Positions 6,695-13,610 of a stretch of 13,610 nucleotides of DNA are shown here, in pieces. Every line of letters begins with the position of its first letter. Positions within the stretch are counted from its first letter, which is position 1. The stretch is from CAZWVR01 sp964637235 (GTDB taxonomy: Bacteria > Bacteroidota > Bacteroidia > Bacteroidales > S143-33). Below the pieces are notes generated by a model. It saw nothing but the letters and a program-made list of their open reading frames with translations. It did no database searches and was not told the DNA's origin. The stretch covers positions 1 to 13,610 of the forward strand of contig CAZWVR010000070.1 in NCBI GenBank assembly GCA_964637235.1, written 5' to 3'. The position numbers were made by a program, and so were the translations under genes.

Positions 6695-6905
6695 GGGGTG
6701 TATGCCCTCGCTTCGGCGATAGCCTTGCTCGGGGTGAGGCTACGGCTTGTATCGCGTTTTGTTTCGGTAAGCGGCTCTATTTGTTCGGCTCGTCAAGGCT
6801 CGCCTCACTTTGCGGTGCGTGGGGCTTCGCTACTTCGCTCAACCTCCGCCCGCAAAGAGCCGCTATCCTCAACTGTTGCGCGATAGCCCGCCTTCGCCCT
6901 TACAC
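6695..6905. repeat. GC-rich structured intergenic element
   Basis: This fills most of the 233-bp gap between the PH-domain gene and the mutase. I counted 120 G+C in 6701-6900 (60%), far above the flanking DNA. Inverted pairs are GTGTA (6698-6702)/TACAC (6901-6905), TATCGCG (6750-6756)/CGCGATA (6879-6885), AGCGGCTCT (6770-6778)/AGAGCCGCT (6856-6864) and CTTTGCGG (6808-6815)/CCGCAAAG (6850-6857). They are nested about a common centre. A small left hairpin is TAGCC (6720-6724)/GGCTA (6738-6742). Direct repeats include GCGATAGCC (6716-6724 and 6880-6888), GGCTCG (6787-6792 and 6797-6802) and a near-perfect tandem CTTCGCTA/CTTCGCTC (6825-6840). Open frames through it are low-complexity and resemble no protein, so I read it as non-coding. 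It could be an interspersed repeat, a terminator or processing structure, or a small RNA; which one is inference. Confidence 0.7.
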
Positions 6906-6912
6906 TTATTTT

Positions 6913-7407
6913 TTATATTTGAGTTTCATTATATTCAATATTTGCATTATTGTAGCCTTGTTTATTAAAATGTTCTTCTATTTGCTCTTGTGCCATCTTT
7001 CTGAATTCTAATGGATTGGGTATGAGCTGAAAGCTTTCTTTACTTCCTCCACTGCCTATTATTATTACTGTGCCGTAATTGAAAATTTTACCTATTAAAT
7101 TTTGTATTACTTTAATGGTCTCAACTTTATGGAGCATTATTTCTGTAGTTGTAATACGTATAAAGCCAATTTTTACAAGTAGTCGTTTGTTGGTTAAAAT
7201 GTACTGTGATGAATAATATCTAATTATGCGCGCAAAAAGGAATATCAAAGACAAAAGAGATAGAATTGCACCGATTTCAAAATAGAAATACATTAAGACC
7301 AGCGAAATAAGCAGTAGTAATATTGGAATAACAAAGATTATCCAATGAATCCGCACTTTATGGATGATTGTTTCTCCTTCTATTAGAGTTTTTTCTATGT
7401 ATCCCAT
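6913..7407 (-). CDS. Membrane protein with bacterial PH domain (bPH2, YdbS-like)
   Basis: Inner-membrane protein of 164 aa. After a short cytoplasmic lead (EKTLIEGETIIHKVRIHW) come two adjacent hydrophobic helices, about residues 22-42 and 45-65. A bacterial pleckstrin-homology-like domain follows, with the characteristic YILTNKRLLVKIGFIRITTTEIMLHKVETI (69-98), IFNYGTVIIIGSGGSKESF (108-126) and a closing helix PLEFRKMAQEQIEEHF. This is the layout of the YdbS-like bPH2 family, whose function is poorly known. The tail after residue 148 is polar and Asn-rich. The ATG follows the stop of the CitD-CitE gene by one base, so the two are very likely co-transcribed and perhaps translationally coupled. 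The GC-rich element begins eight bases after its stop. Confidence 0.83.
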   Translation of the reverse strand: MGYIEKTLIEGETIIHKVRIHWIIFVIPILLLLISLVLMYFYFEIGAILSLLSLIFLFARIIRYYSSQYILTNKRLLVKIGFIRITTTEIMLHKVETIKVIQNLIGKIFNYGTVIIIGSGGSKESFQLIPNPLEFRKMAQEQIEEHFNKQGYNNANIEYNETQI

Positions 7408-7408
7408 T

Positions 7409-8584
7409 TTAGATTTTTTTTGTTAGTTCAGCCAGTTTTATAGTATTAAAAGCTCGTTTGACCACTGGTGGATCAATCATTTTGCTGCCTAATGCAACCA
7501 CACCTAAGCCTTTTTCTTTTGCTTCGTTGAATGCATTTACAATTTTACGTGCTTTTTCTAATTCTTCGTCTGTGGGAGCAAAGGCTTTTACTATAACGGG
7601 TATTTGTCTTGGGTGAATTACTCCCATTCCTTCAAATCCTAAGCTTTTAGATTTTAGTACTGTTTCTCTTAGTCCTTCCATATCTTGTACATCAGAGAAA
7701 ACAGAGTCTATGGGTTGAATACCAGCTGCTTTTGCGGCATTTACAATACGCATTCTTTGCCAAAATGTTTCTGTACCTTCAAGAGTTCTTTGTACTCCTA
7801 AATCAGCTGTTAAATCTTCTAAACCTATTGCGATACTTGCAACATATTCACTTGCCGTAGCAATCTCATAGGCATTTTCAACTCCTTTTGCACTTTCTAT
7901 TATGGGCATAAACCATATTGGATAGTCATAATCTCTTTTTATTTGGTTTATTTTTGCTTCTACTTGTTTAATTTGTTCAGCACTTTCAGTTTTTGGAATT
8001 AAAATCATATTAACGTAATGAGGTACGACTGTTTCTAAGTCTTGCAATCCTTGTTCGCCTTGATTTATTCTTACCATTCTTTCTGCCCCCATAAAATCAA
8101 TTGAACGTAAAGCATTACGGACAAGTATGCGAGCTTCAAATTTTTTGTCCGGTGCAACAGAGTCTTCTAAATCTAAGATAACGCCGTCAGGTTTGTGTAT
8201 GCCTGCATTTAACATTAACTTAGGAGTATTCCCCGGTAGATATAAGCGCGTTAGTCTGAAACGTTCTTTTTCTGTGGAATATTTGTTATTTTCGTTAAAA
8301 GGAAGCAAAAAGTCTTTTGTTGTTTGTATTATTTTTTTTATGGCAGCTTCTATTCGTGCAGCAATTACGAAATCAAGAGCTCCTGTATCATCAATTTCTA
8401 AATTGCAGTTTTTTATCTCATAAAAATTTAGTATGTCATTTACAAGCTGTAATATTTTTTTACCATATAAATTTTTTACTTTGCTGTTTAAATGAATATT
8501 CCTGCCGCCGGAATTTGTGATTTCCAGCTTTACAAAGCAATCAGAACGTACATTTTCACCGCGATTTCCTGCTGTTGCTATCAT
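7409..8584 (-). CDS. Fused CitD-like acyl carrier domain and CitE/HpcH-type lyase
   Basis: Two citrate-lyase-type parts lie in one 391 aa frame. Residues 1-85 resemble CitD, the citrate lyase acyl carrier (gamma) subunit: TAGNRGENVRSDCFVKLEI, an IHLNSKVKNLYGKKI region and the hallmark DDTGALDFVIAARIEAAI (65-82). Ser14 falls where CitD carries its phosphoribosyl-dephospho-CoA group. After a linker (about 88-108), residues 109-391 are a CitE/HpcH aldolase barrel: RLYLPGNTPKLM, GVILDLEDSVAPDKKFEAR, VRIN (Arg172), IPKTES, PIIESAKG (Glu230), GLEDLTADLG (Asp257) and LGFEGMGVIHPRQI. CitE cleaves citryl-ACP to acetyl-ACP and oxaloacetate; related enzymes cleave malyl- or citramalyl-CoA. No citF, citC, citX or citG is in the window, so the substrate is open. 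It is followed one base later by the PH-domain gene. Confidence 0.9.
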   Translation of the reverse strand: MIATAGNRGENVRSDCFVKLEITNSGGRNIHLNSKVKNLYGKKILQLVNDILNFYEIKNCNLEIDDTGALDFVIAARIEAAIKKIIQTTKDFLLPFNENNKYSTEKERFRLTRLYLPGNTPKLMLNAGIHKPDGVILDLEDSVAPDKKFEARILVRNALRSIDFMGAERMVRINQGEQGLQDLETVVPHYVNMILIPKTESAEQIKQVEAKINQIKRDYDYPIWFMPIIESAKGVENAYEIATASEYVASIAIGLEDLTADLGVQRTLEGTETFWQRMRIVNAAKAAGIQPIDSVFSDVQDMEGLRETVLKSKSLGFEGMGVIHPRQIPVIVKAFAPTDEELEKARKIVNAFNEAKEKGLGVVALGSKMIDPPVVKRAFNTIKLAELTKKI

Positions 8585-8595
8585 TTTTTTTATTA

Positions 8596-8625
8596 CAAAA
8601 ATAAAACTAAAATTTATCTATAAAA
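8596..8625 (-). promoter_or_regulatory. Weak candidate promoter for the CitD-CitE gene
   Basis: On the minus strand TATTTTTG (8603-8596) fits the -7 consensus TAnnTTTG. Only a T-run, not TTTG, sits near the -33 position. The box ends 11 bases before the ATG at 8584, so the leader would be extremely short. The 89-bp divergent spacer is almost all A/T, which makes chance matches easy. Confidence 0.27.
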
Positions 8626-8673
8626 ATTTTTGCTTCAAAAGGTGTTTTTTTCTAAAATTGGAGCAAAAAAGTT

Positions 8674-11220
8674 ATGAGACGACTATTAGTGTTATTTTCT
8701 TTGGTGTTGTGGGCATGGTCAGTGATTGCCCAAAATGTTATTGGTAAAGTAGTTGATGCTGAGGAAGAACAGCCTATGCCGGGTGTAACAGTAAGCGTTA
8801 AAGGGCAAAATATCAGTACAATGACAGATTTAGACGGTAAGTTTTCTCTTAACTTAAAAAAAGGAGATTATACCCTTGTCTTTTCAATGATTGGATTTAT
8901 AAATTATGAGCAAAAGATTAGCGTAGGAGAGAGCACTGTTGATTTAGGGACAATAAAACTTTTGCCCGATGCAATAGGATTAAAAGAAGTAAAGGTAGTA
9001 GCTTCTTTTGCAGTTGATAGGCGCACTCCGGTGGCTGTTTCAAAAATAGATCCAGTTTATATTTCTGAGAAACTTGGGACGCAAGAGTTTCCGGAAATTC
9101 TTAAAACTACGCCCAGTGTATATGCTACAAAACGTGGCGGAGGATATGGAGATGGTCGAATCAATATCCGTGGATTTGATTCCAGAAATATTGGTGTGCT
9201 TATAAATGGTGTGCCTGTAAATGATATGGAAAATGGTAAAGTGTATTGGTCTAACTGGGCTAATCTTGCAGATGTAACCAGAACTATTCAAGTACAACGT
9301 GGTTTAGGAGCTTCTCGTTTAGCTATTTCCTCTGTTGGTGGTACTATTAACATTATTACGAAAACTACTGAGGCAAAAAAAGGCGGTAGTATTTATTACG
9401 CTATCGGTCATGACCATTATATGAAAGAAGGTTTTACTATTTCAACAGGTTTAAGTCCTAAGGGATTTGCAATTACACTTAGCGGTAGTCATACGACAGG
9501 CGATGGATACGTTAAAGGTACTAACTTTGAAGCTTGGTCATACTTTTTGTCTTTTGCAAAGAAATTTAGTGATAGACATAGACTTTCCTTTACAATGTTC
9601 GGAGCTCCACAATGGCATAATCAACGCTCTTATATGCATCCTATTCAAGTATATAGAACTTCTCCCGATGGCATCAGAATGAACTGGGATTATGGTTATA
9701 GACATGGTAAAATATATGGTGGTGATCGTGCTTATAATCAATATCATAAGCCAATTCTTTCCATTAACGACTTCTTTAAAATAAACGAAAATTTAAGCAC
9801 ATCAATAGCTATCTATGCATCATTCGGACGTGGAGGTGGTAGGAGAATATATAGCAATGGACAAAATCAATGGCTCAAATTTCAATATCCTTCGGGTATG
9901 CCAACAGACGAAACTTTTAGAACCCCCGATGGATACTTAAATTACGACACTGTAATGAAAATGAATGCTGCCTCTCTTACCGGTTCAAAGGCTATAATTG
10001 CTATGGCAAGAAATGAACATGACTGGTATGGCTCCTTAGGTACAATATTCTGGACACCTAAGAACTTTAACATTACAGCCGGATATGACGTTAGATATTA
10101 TCGCGGATATCATTATTACGTAATAGATGATCTACTTGGTGGACAGTATTTCCTTGATAATCACGATGTTAATAGAGATCCTGGAACTCCTTTGCACGTC
10201 GGAGATAAAATAAATTACTATAGTATGGGAGAAGTCTGGTGGTATGGAACATTTGCACAAGCTGAATATGTAACAGATAAATTTTCTGCTTTTGTTTCCG
10301 GTTCAGCTTCTCTTACTAAATATCGTAGAACCGATTATTTTAAATATACTCCTGATAATCAGGTATCTGATATTATAAGCTTTTTTACTTATAGTATTAA
10401 AGGTGGTGCAAATTATAATATCAACGAATATTTGAATATATTTCTAAATGGCGGTTATTTTACCCGTCCTCCATTCTTTAAATATGCTTTTAAAGGATAT
10501 ACAAATGAAATAAATAAAGGCGTCAAAAAAGAAAGAATTCTTTCCTCGGAAACAGGTTTAGGATTTAAAACAGATAAAATTAAAGCTAATTTATATGCGT
10601 ACTACACAAAATGGATAGACAAAACATTGACTGTAAATATGGGCGGTAATTACGCTAATATAGCCGGTCTAAATGCAGTACATAAAGGATTAGAATTGCA
10701 AGCTAAATTTTTACCTAAAAAAGGCCTGCAACTATACGTTATGGGTTCTCTGGGCGATTGGAGATGGGAAAAAGATGTAATTGCTGACATCTACGACGAA
10801 AATCAAAATCTAATTGGTACAGAAACTGTATATGCAGCCGGGTTGCATGTAAGTGACGCAGCACAAACTACCGCCGCTACTGGATTTGACCTTGAACTTT
10901 TACCTAAGTTTAAACTCGGTATGGATTATACATACTATGACCGTCTATATGCTGCTTTTGATGTTGAAAATAGAACTACTAAGGACGATAGAGGTGTGGA
11001 CGCTTGGCGACTCCCTGCATATAGCCTATTAGATATGGATCTCAGATATGACTTTAAAATAGGTAAAAATAATGCAACTTTATTCGGAAAAGTTAATAAC
11101 CTTTTGAATACAGAATATATCTCTGACGCCCTGGATGGTAATAATCATGATGCCCTTACTTCATACGTTTACTATGGCTTCGGTCGTACTTGGTCTATTG
11201 CTTTAAAAGTTAAATTTTAA
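8674..11220 (+). CDS. TonB-dependent outer-membrane receptor with N-terminal CarboxypepD_reg-like domain
   Basis: Outer-membrane active transporter of 848 aa, powered by TonB/ExbBD. The signal peptide MRRLLVLFSLVLWAWSVIAQ is cleaved about after Ala19. Residues about 21-95 are a carboxypeptidase-regulatory-like beta domain (GKVVDAEEEQPMPGVTVSVKG, DLDGKFSLNL, YTLVFSMIGF), typical of Bacteroidota receptors. The plug domain (about 115-230) includes LKTTPSVYATKRGGG, INIRGFDSRNIGVLINGVPVND (163-184) and SSVGGTINIITK. The 22-strand barrel follows, rich in Tyr/Trp/Gly, and ends in Phe (ALKVKF) as outer-membrane barrels do. It is shorter than SusC (about 1000 aa) and lacks clear SusC features. GGAG ten bases before the ATG (8660-8663) is a possible ribosome site. 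A lipoprotein gene follows after 15 bases. The ligand cannot be told from the sequence. Confidence 0.94.
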   Translation: MRRLLVLFSLVLWAWSVIAQNVIGKVVDAEEEQPMPGVTVSVKGQNISTMTDLDGKFSLNLKKGDYTLVFSMIGFINYEQKISVGESTVDLGTIKLLPDAIGLKEVKVVASFAVDRRTPVAVSKIDPVYISEKLGTQEFPEILKTTPSVYATKRGGGYGDGRINIRGFDSRNIGVLINGVPVNDMENGKVYWSNWANLADVTRTIQVQRGLGASRLAISSVGGTINIITKTTEAKKGGSIYYAIGHDHYMKEGFTISTGLSPKGFAITLSGSHTTGDGYVKGTNFEAWSYFLSFAKKFSDRHRLSFTMFGAPQWHNQRSYMHPIQVYRTSPDGIRMNWDYGYRHGKIYGGDRAYNQYHKPILSINDFFKINENLSTSIAIYASFGRGGGRRIYSNGQNQWLKFQYPSGMPTDETFRTPDGYLNYDTVMKMNAASLTGSKAIIAMARNEHDWYGSLGTIFWTPKNFNITAGYDVRYYRGYHYYVIDDLLGGQYFLDNHDVNRDPGTPLHVGDKINYYSMGEVWWYGTFAQAEYVTDKFSAFVSGSASLTKYRRTDYFKYTPDNQVSDIISFFTYSIKGGANYNINEYLNIFLNGGYFTRPPFFKYAFKGYTNEINKGVKKERILSSETGLGFKTDKIKANLYAYYTKWIDKTLTVNMGGNYANIAGLNAVHKGLELQAKFLPKKGLQLYVMGSLGDWRWEKDVIADIYDENQNLIGTETVYAAGLHVSDAAQTTAATGFDLELLPKFKLGMDYTYYDRLYAAFDVENRTTKDDRGVDAWRLPAYSLLDMDLRYDFKIGKNNATLFGKVNNLLNTEYISDALDGNNHDALTSYVYYGFGRTWSIALKVKF

Positions 11221-11235
11221 CCAAAAACAACAACA

Positions 11236-12510
11236 ATGAAAAAAATAATCTTTTCTTTATCGGCTTTAATAATTTTATTGGCTGGCTGTAATCCTAATAA
11301 AGAGATTTATAAACAACTTGACGCAGCACAAGGACCCTTTACCCAGAACATTAACTACACATTTAAAGATGCTGATTATACAACAACTTCTAAATTAGCT
11401 CTTGCATATGCTCAAAATGCTCAGGATTCCGCAAATATAAAAGCTATTGATACCTATAAAAGCTTTGGTCCCCACAGAGAAGCCAGCGATTATGTGCCAC
11501 TATTCTTGGAAGCTACATTCTTAGCTCCCGATTCCGGTTCTGCTGCTTCAATTACTTATAAATATGATTATTCCCAAGTATTTACTGATAATGTGGTTAT
11601 TACTCACGATACTCTCACTCAAAATGCAAATTTTGCTTCATTATATAAGGATACTCTGAAAATTCTATTCCCTAATGCCTCTAAAAACGATTTGGCACTT
11701 GTAGTATATCTGGATACTACAAATGGGGCTAACCGTTATAAAAGAGGAGTACTCTTTCAATATGGAGATAATGATTGGGTATGGAAATCTGATGCATACT
11801 ATTTAACTCCTGATGATTATAATTCTATGGGAGTGCCAGGTCCGGGCTCTTATGATAACTTTTCAGATGATTATCCACCTTCTCATTATTTGCCTGTTTT
11901 CCTAAAAAATAAATTCCCTTATGCTTTTGAAGGAGACAGTAAGGACATAATTTACAAATACTACGACGGTAGCGTTAAATATCACTATGCAAAATACTTC
12001 TTTGATGGAGATAATTGGTATGGATATGAACAAAAAACAAGTTTGTTTTTGAAAACTGATAAATGGGTATTTGATCCTACTATTCGCTTTGAAATGTCTT
12101 GCAGTGATTATCAAATTATTGTTGATTATGTTAAAAATAATGATACATTAAGCGGATATATGCACCCGCAATACGATAATACTGAATACTACTTCGGTGC
12201 AAGTTCTTATTACTGCAATTTTGACATGAGAGTATATAAACGTCGTCAAAATGATCCTAATGGCTATCTAACTAATCTCAGCGACGAAGAAGCTCTTAAA
12301 GTGATTTTTGACAGACTTCAAGTAGCATTAAAAATACTTTTGGAAGCAAAATATCCGGATGCTACTCCTACGGTTAATGGAGTACCTCTTTATGCCGAAG
12401 TTACATTTGCTACATACGAACCTGAGCGACATAAATATATGATGAAATTCCAATGTGTTGATGTTGGAAAATTTGAATATGTACCCGATAGCTTTAAAAT
12501 GGTTCAATAA
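11236..12510 (+). CDS. Lipoprotein partner of the TonB-dependent receptor; internally duplicated, function unknown
   Basis: I do not recognise a named family. The 424 aa protein has a lipoprotein signal with lipobox LAGC (Cys18), so it should be anchored in the outer membrane, perhaps facing outward. It is rich in Tyr, Asp, Asn and Phe, with no transmembrane segment after the signal. Two related modules are visible: YTFKDADYTTT (41-51), DYVPLFLEATF (85-95), ITYKYDYS (106-113); and YYLTPDDYNSM (188-198), HYLPVFLKNKF (217-227), IIYKYYDGS (238-246). A weaker third DY-containing start is at 287-299, followed by YYFGASSYYCNFDMR (318-332). The C-terminal third has a helical stretch, LSDEEALKVIFDRLQVALKILLEAKYP. 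It is co-transcribed with the receptor (15-base gap) and followed by a terminator, so it probably helps capture the same ligand. SusD-type helical repeats are not seen. Confidence 0.8.
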   Translation: MKKIIFSLSALIILLAGCNPNKEIYKQLDAAQGPFTQNINYTFKDADYTTTSKLALAYAQNAQDSANIKAIDTYKSFGPHREASDYVPLFLEATFLAPDSGSAASITYKYDYSQVFTDNVVITHDTLTQNANFASLYKDTLKILFPNASKNDLALVVYLDTTNGANRYKRGVLFQYGDNDWVWKSDAYYLTPDDYNSMGVPGPGSYDNFSDDYPPSHYLPVFLKNKFPYAFEGDSKDIIYKYYDGSVKYHYAKYFFDGDNWYGYEQKTSLFLKTDKWVFDPTIRFEMSCSDYQIIVDYVKNNDTLSGYMHPQYDNTEYYFGASSYYCNFDMRVYKRRQNDPNGYLTNLSDEEALKVIFDRLQVALKILLEAKYPDATPTVNGVPLYAEVTFATYEPERHKYMMKFQCVDVGKFEYVPDSFKMVQ

Positions 12511-12520
12511 TTAATTTCAG

Positions 12521-12557
12521 CCCGAAGGTTATACTCAGCCTTCGGGTTTTATTTTTT
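12521..12557 (+). terminator. Intrinsic terminator of the receptor-lipoprotein operon
   Basis: A perfect 8-bp stem CCCGAAGG (12521-12528)/CCTTCGGG (12539-12546) with a 10-base loop is followed by TTTTATTTTTT. It starts ten bases after the lipoprotein stop. The T-run lies only on the rightward side, so it serves the plus-strand operon; the convergent minus-strand gene ends inside the T-run and has no comparable run of its own beyond the hairpin. Confidence 0.9.
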
Positions 12558-13610
12558 AAAATCCCGGTAAATTGCCTAAATTCAGCTTTATTAGGTACTT
12601 GCGTTTTATTTTTTTTACATCTTTTGCTTCATAAGAAATTGAGGATTGAACTCCTGAAAGTATTGCCCTTACCCATAATTTTACATCACTATATGATGGG
12701 TCGTGTATATAGCCTATTGCTCCTATTTTCGGAATAATTCCATAGCGTGGATTATTATTTTTAATCAATATCAGATTGGCAAGAAATGAAAGCAATTTTC
12801 TGGATTTTTTAAGCGTATCACCTTTTAATACTGTTGTTTGGAGATTATTGTATAACATTAACATTCTTCCTATTGCGATTGTATCATAGATGGTTAAGTT
12901 AAAATCAGCTTTTTTTATTGTGCCTTTATCTATTCGTAGGTTTAAAGCATTTACTGTGTATGTGTTAAAAATTTTAGGATCACATTGAGAAATAAATCCG
13001 CTCATTTTAGTTAGTTTTCCTTTTGATTTTAAGTCTATTGCCATATTTACATAGAAAAGAGCTTGTCCTTGGATATATCCACTTAGTTTGGCTATTGTAT
13101 AGAGGTTTTCCTTTTCTATTTTTGTGCTATCATTTGTTAGATTGAAAACCTTTATGTTCATATCCTCAATCTCTACATATCCTGTTTTGCCAGTAATTTT
13201 ACTAACTTCGTCATAATGAATTTTCAATCTACGGGCGATGAGATTATTTATTTCAATTGGGAGAGGAGCTTCTAATAGTAGTTCAATAAAATGTTTTTTG
13301 ATTTTCTTTTCGTTATGTGGAACTCGTAGATCCGCATAGAAGTATAAATTTCCATTTTCAATTGTTATTTTTTCAATTTTTAAGGCTTTATTTTCAATAA
13401 GTGATTTATAATCAATTTGTTGTATGAATATTTTTTTAAGAAAAATATCGTTTACAGTGGTGCGGAATTTTTTTGATTTTTGTATTTGTTCAGGAGATTT
13501 TTGAGGTTTTATTCTAAAATCATATACTGTTAAATTATTATTCTGAGTTTTCACAATTAAAGAATCAAAGGAATATGCATAAAGGCTGTCTTTTGAGTAT
13601 TTTTTATAAT
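12556..13610 (-). CDS. C-terminal part of a large AsmA-like protein (partial at window edge)
   Basis: The minus-strand frame is open from the right edge to the stop at 12558-12556, giving at least 350 residues. A GTG at 13554 could be taken as a start, but 18 further codons upstream (YKKYSKDSLYAYSFDSLI) stay open and read as the same kind of protein, so the true start is outside. The sequence is beta-rich with repeated 'layer' patterns such as SLIVKTQNNNLTVYDFRI, LKIEKITIENGNLYFYADL, PIEINNLIARRLKIHYDEV and TYTVNALNLRIDKGTIKKADF. This style is seen in AsmA/DUF748-type envelope proteins, whose long beta groove is thought to bridge membranes or carry lipids. No signal peptide can be expected in this fragment. 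It converges on the receptor-lipoprotein operon, separated by the terminator hairpin. The family call is tentative. Confidence 0.6.
   Translation of the reverse strand, partial: YKKYSKDSLYAYSFDSLIVKTQNNNLTVYDFRIKPQKSPEQIQKSKKFRTTVNDIFLKKIFIQQIDYKSLIENKALKIEKITIENGNLYFYADLRVPHNEKKIKKHFIELLLEAPLPIEINNLIARRLKIHYDEVSKITGKTGYVEIEDMNIKVFNLTNDSTKIEKENLYTIAKLSGYIQGQALFYVNMAIDLKSKGKLTKMSGFISQCDPKIFNTYTVNALNLRIDKGTIKKADFNLTIYDTIAIGRMLMLYNNLQTTVLKGDTLKKSRKLLSFLANLILIKNNNPRYGIIPKIGAIGYIHDPSYSDVKLWVRAILSGVQSSISYEAKDVKKIKRKYLIKLNLGNLPGF

Noticed and set aside
6695..6905. CRISPR array or insertion sequence as the explanation of the repeats.
   Set aside because: The repeats are not regularly spaced identical units, no cas or transposase gene is present, and the terminal inverted repeats are only 5 bp with no clear target-site duplication.
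6665..7011. Overlapping plus-strand open frames across the GC-rich element (73 and 113 aa).
   Set aside because: They run through the structured island and into the antisense of the PH-domain gene, are rich in low-complexity Arg/Ser/Leu, and show no family motif. The island's lack of stops comes from its high G+C.
8629..8660. TTTG ... TAAAATTG as a promoter for the TonB-dependent receptor.
   Set aside because: The -7 box has one mismatch, ends 13 bases before the ATG and overlaps the GGAG that may be the ribosome site. Mentioned only as part of the short-leader pattern, not listed as a feature.

Overview
The window looks like ordinary chromosome from an AT-rich member of the Bacteroidota, probably Bacteroidales-like (order uncertain). 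Supporting signs are the -33/-7 promoter type (TTTG ... TAnnTTTG), clearest in front of the tRNA-Ser gene, the general lack of Shine-Dalgarno sites, a TonB-dependent receptor with an N-terminal carboxypeptidase-regulatory-like domain, lipoproteins with short lipoboxes, and a prolyl-tRNA synthetase of the archaeal/eukaryote-like form common in this phylum. There is no CRISPR array, transposase, integrase or phage gene.

Layout: 1-363 (-) is the N-terminal end of proS, cut by the window edge. 450-716 (+) is a small thioredoxin-fold protein whose stop overlaps that of a convergent lipoprotein metallophosphoesterase, 713-1948 (-). A tRNA-Ser(TGA) gene lies at 2010-2096 (-). Between it and guaB, 2141-2350 is AT-rich DNA in which I see no gene or convincing terminator. 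From 6679 down to 2351 (-) runs a tight four-gene cluster: phosphomannomutase/phosphoglucomutase, a PRMT-like methyltransferase, an MBL-fold hydrolase and guaB. Upstream on the same strand are a fused CitD-CitE protein (7409-8584) and a two-helix bacterial PH-domain membrane protein (6913-7407), one base apart.

Between the PH gene and the mutase, about 6695-6905 is a 60% G+C island full of inverted and direct repeats in otherwise AT-rich DNA. It is best read as a structured non-coding intergenic element, possibly one copy of an interspersed family.

Rightward from 8674, a TonB-dependent receptor and a surface-lipoprotein candidate form a two-gene operon closed by a strong hairpin terminator (12521-12557). 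This resembles a SusC/SusD pair in layout, but the lipoprotein is not recognisably SusD. The last gene, 12556-13610 (-), is the C-terminal part of an AsmA-like protein whose frame stays open through the right edge.

The most interesting items are the GC-rich element, the bacterial PRMT-like enzyme with a correctly spaced double-acidic loop, the CitD-CitE fusion that keeps the serine expected to carry the prosthetic group, and the receptor/lipoprotein pair with an internally duplicated partner.
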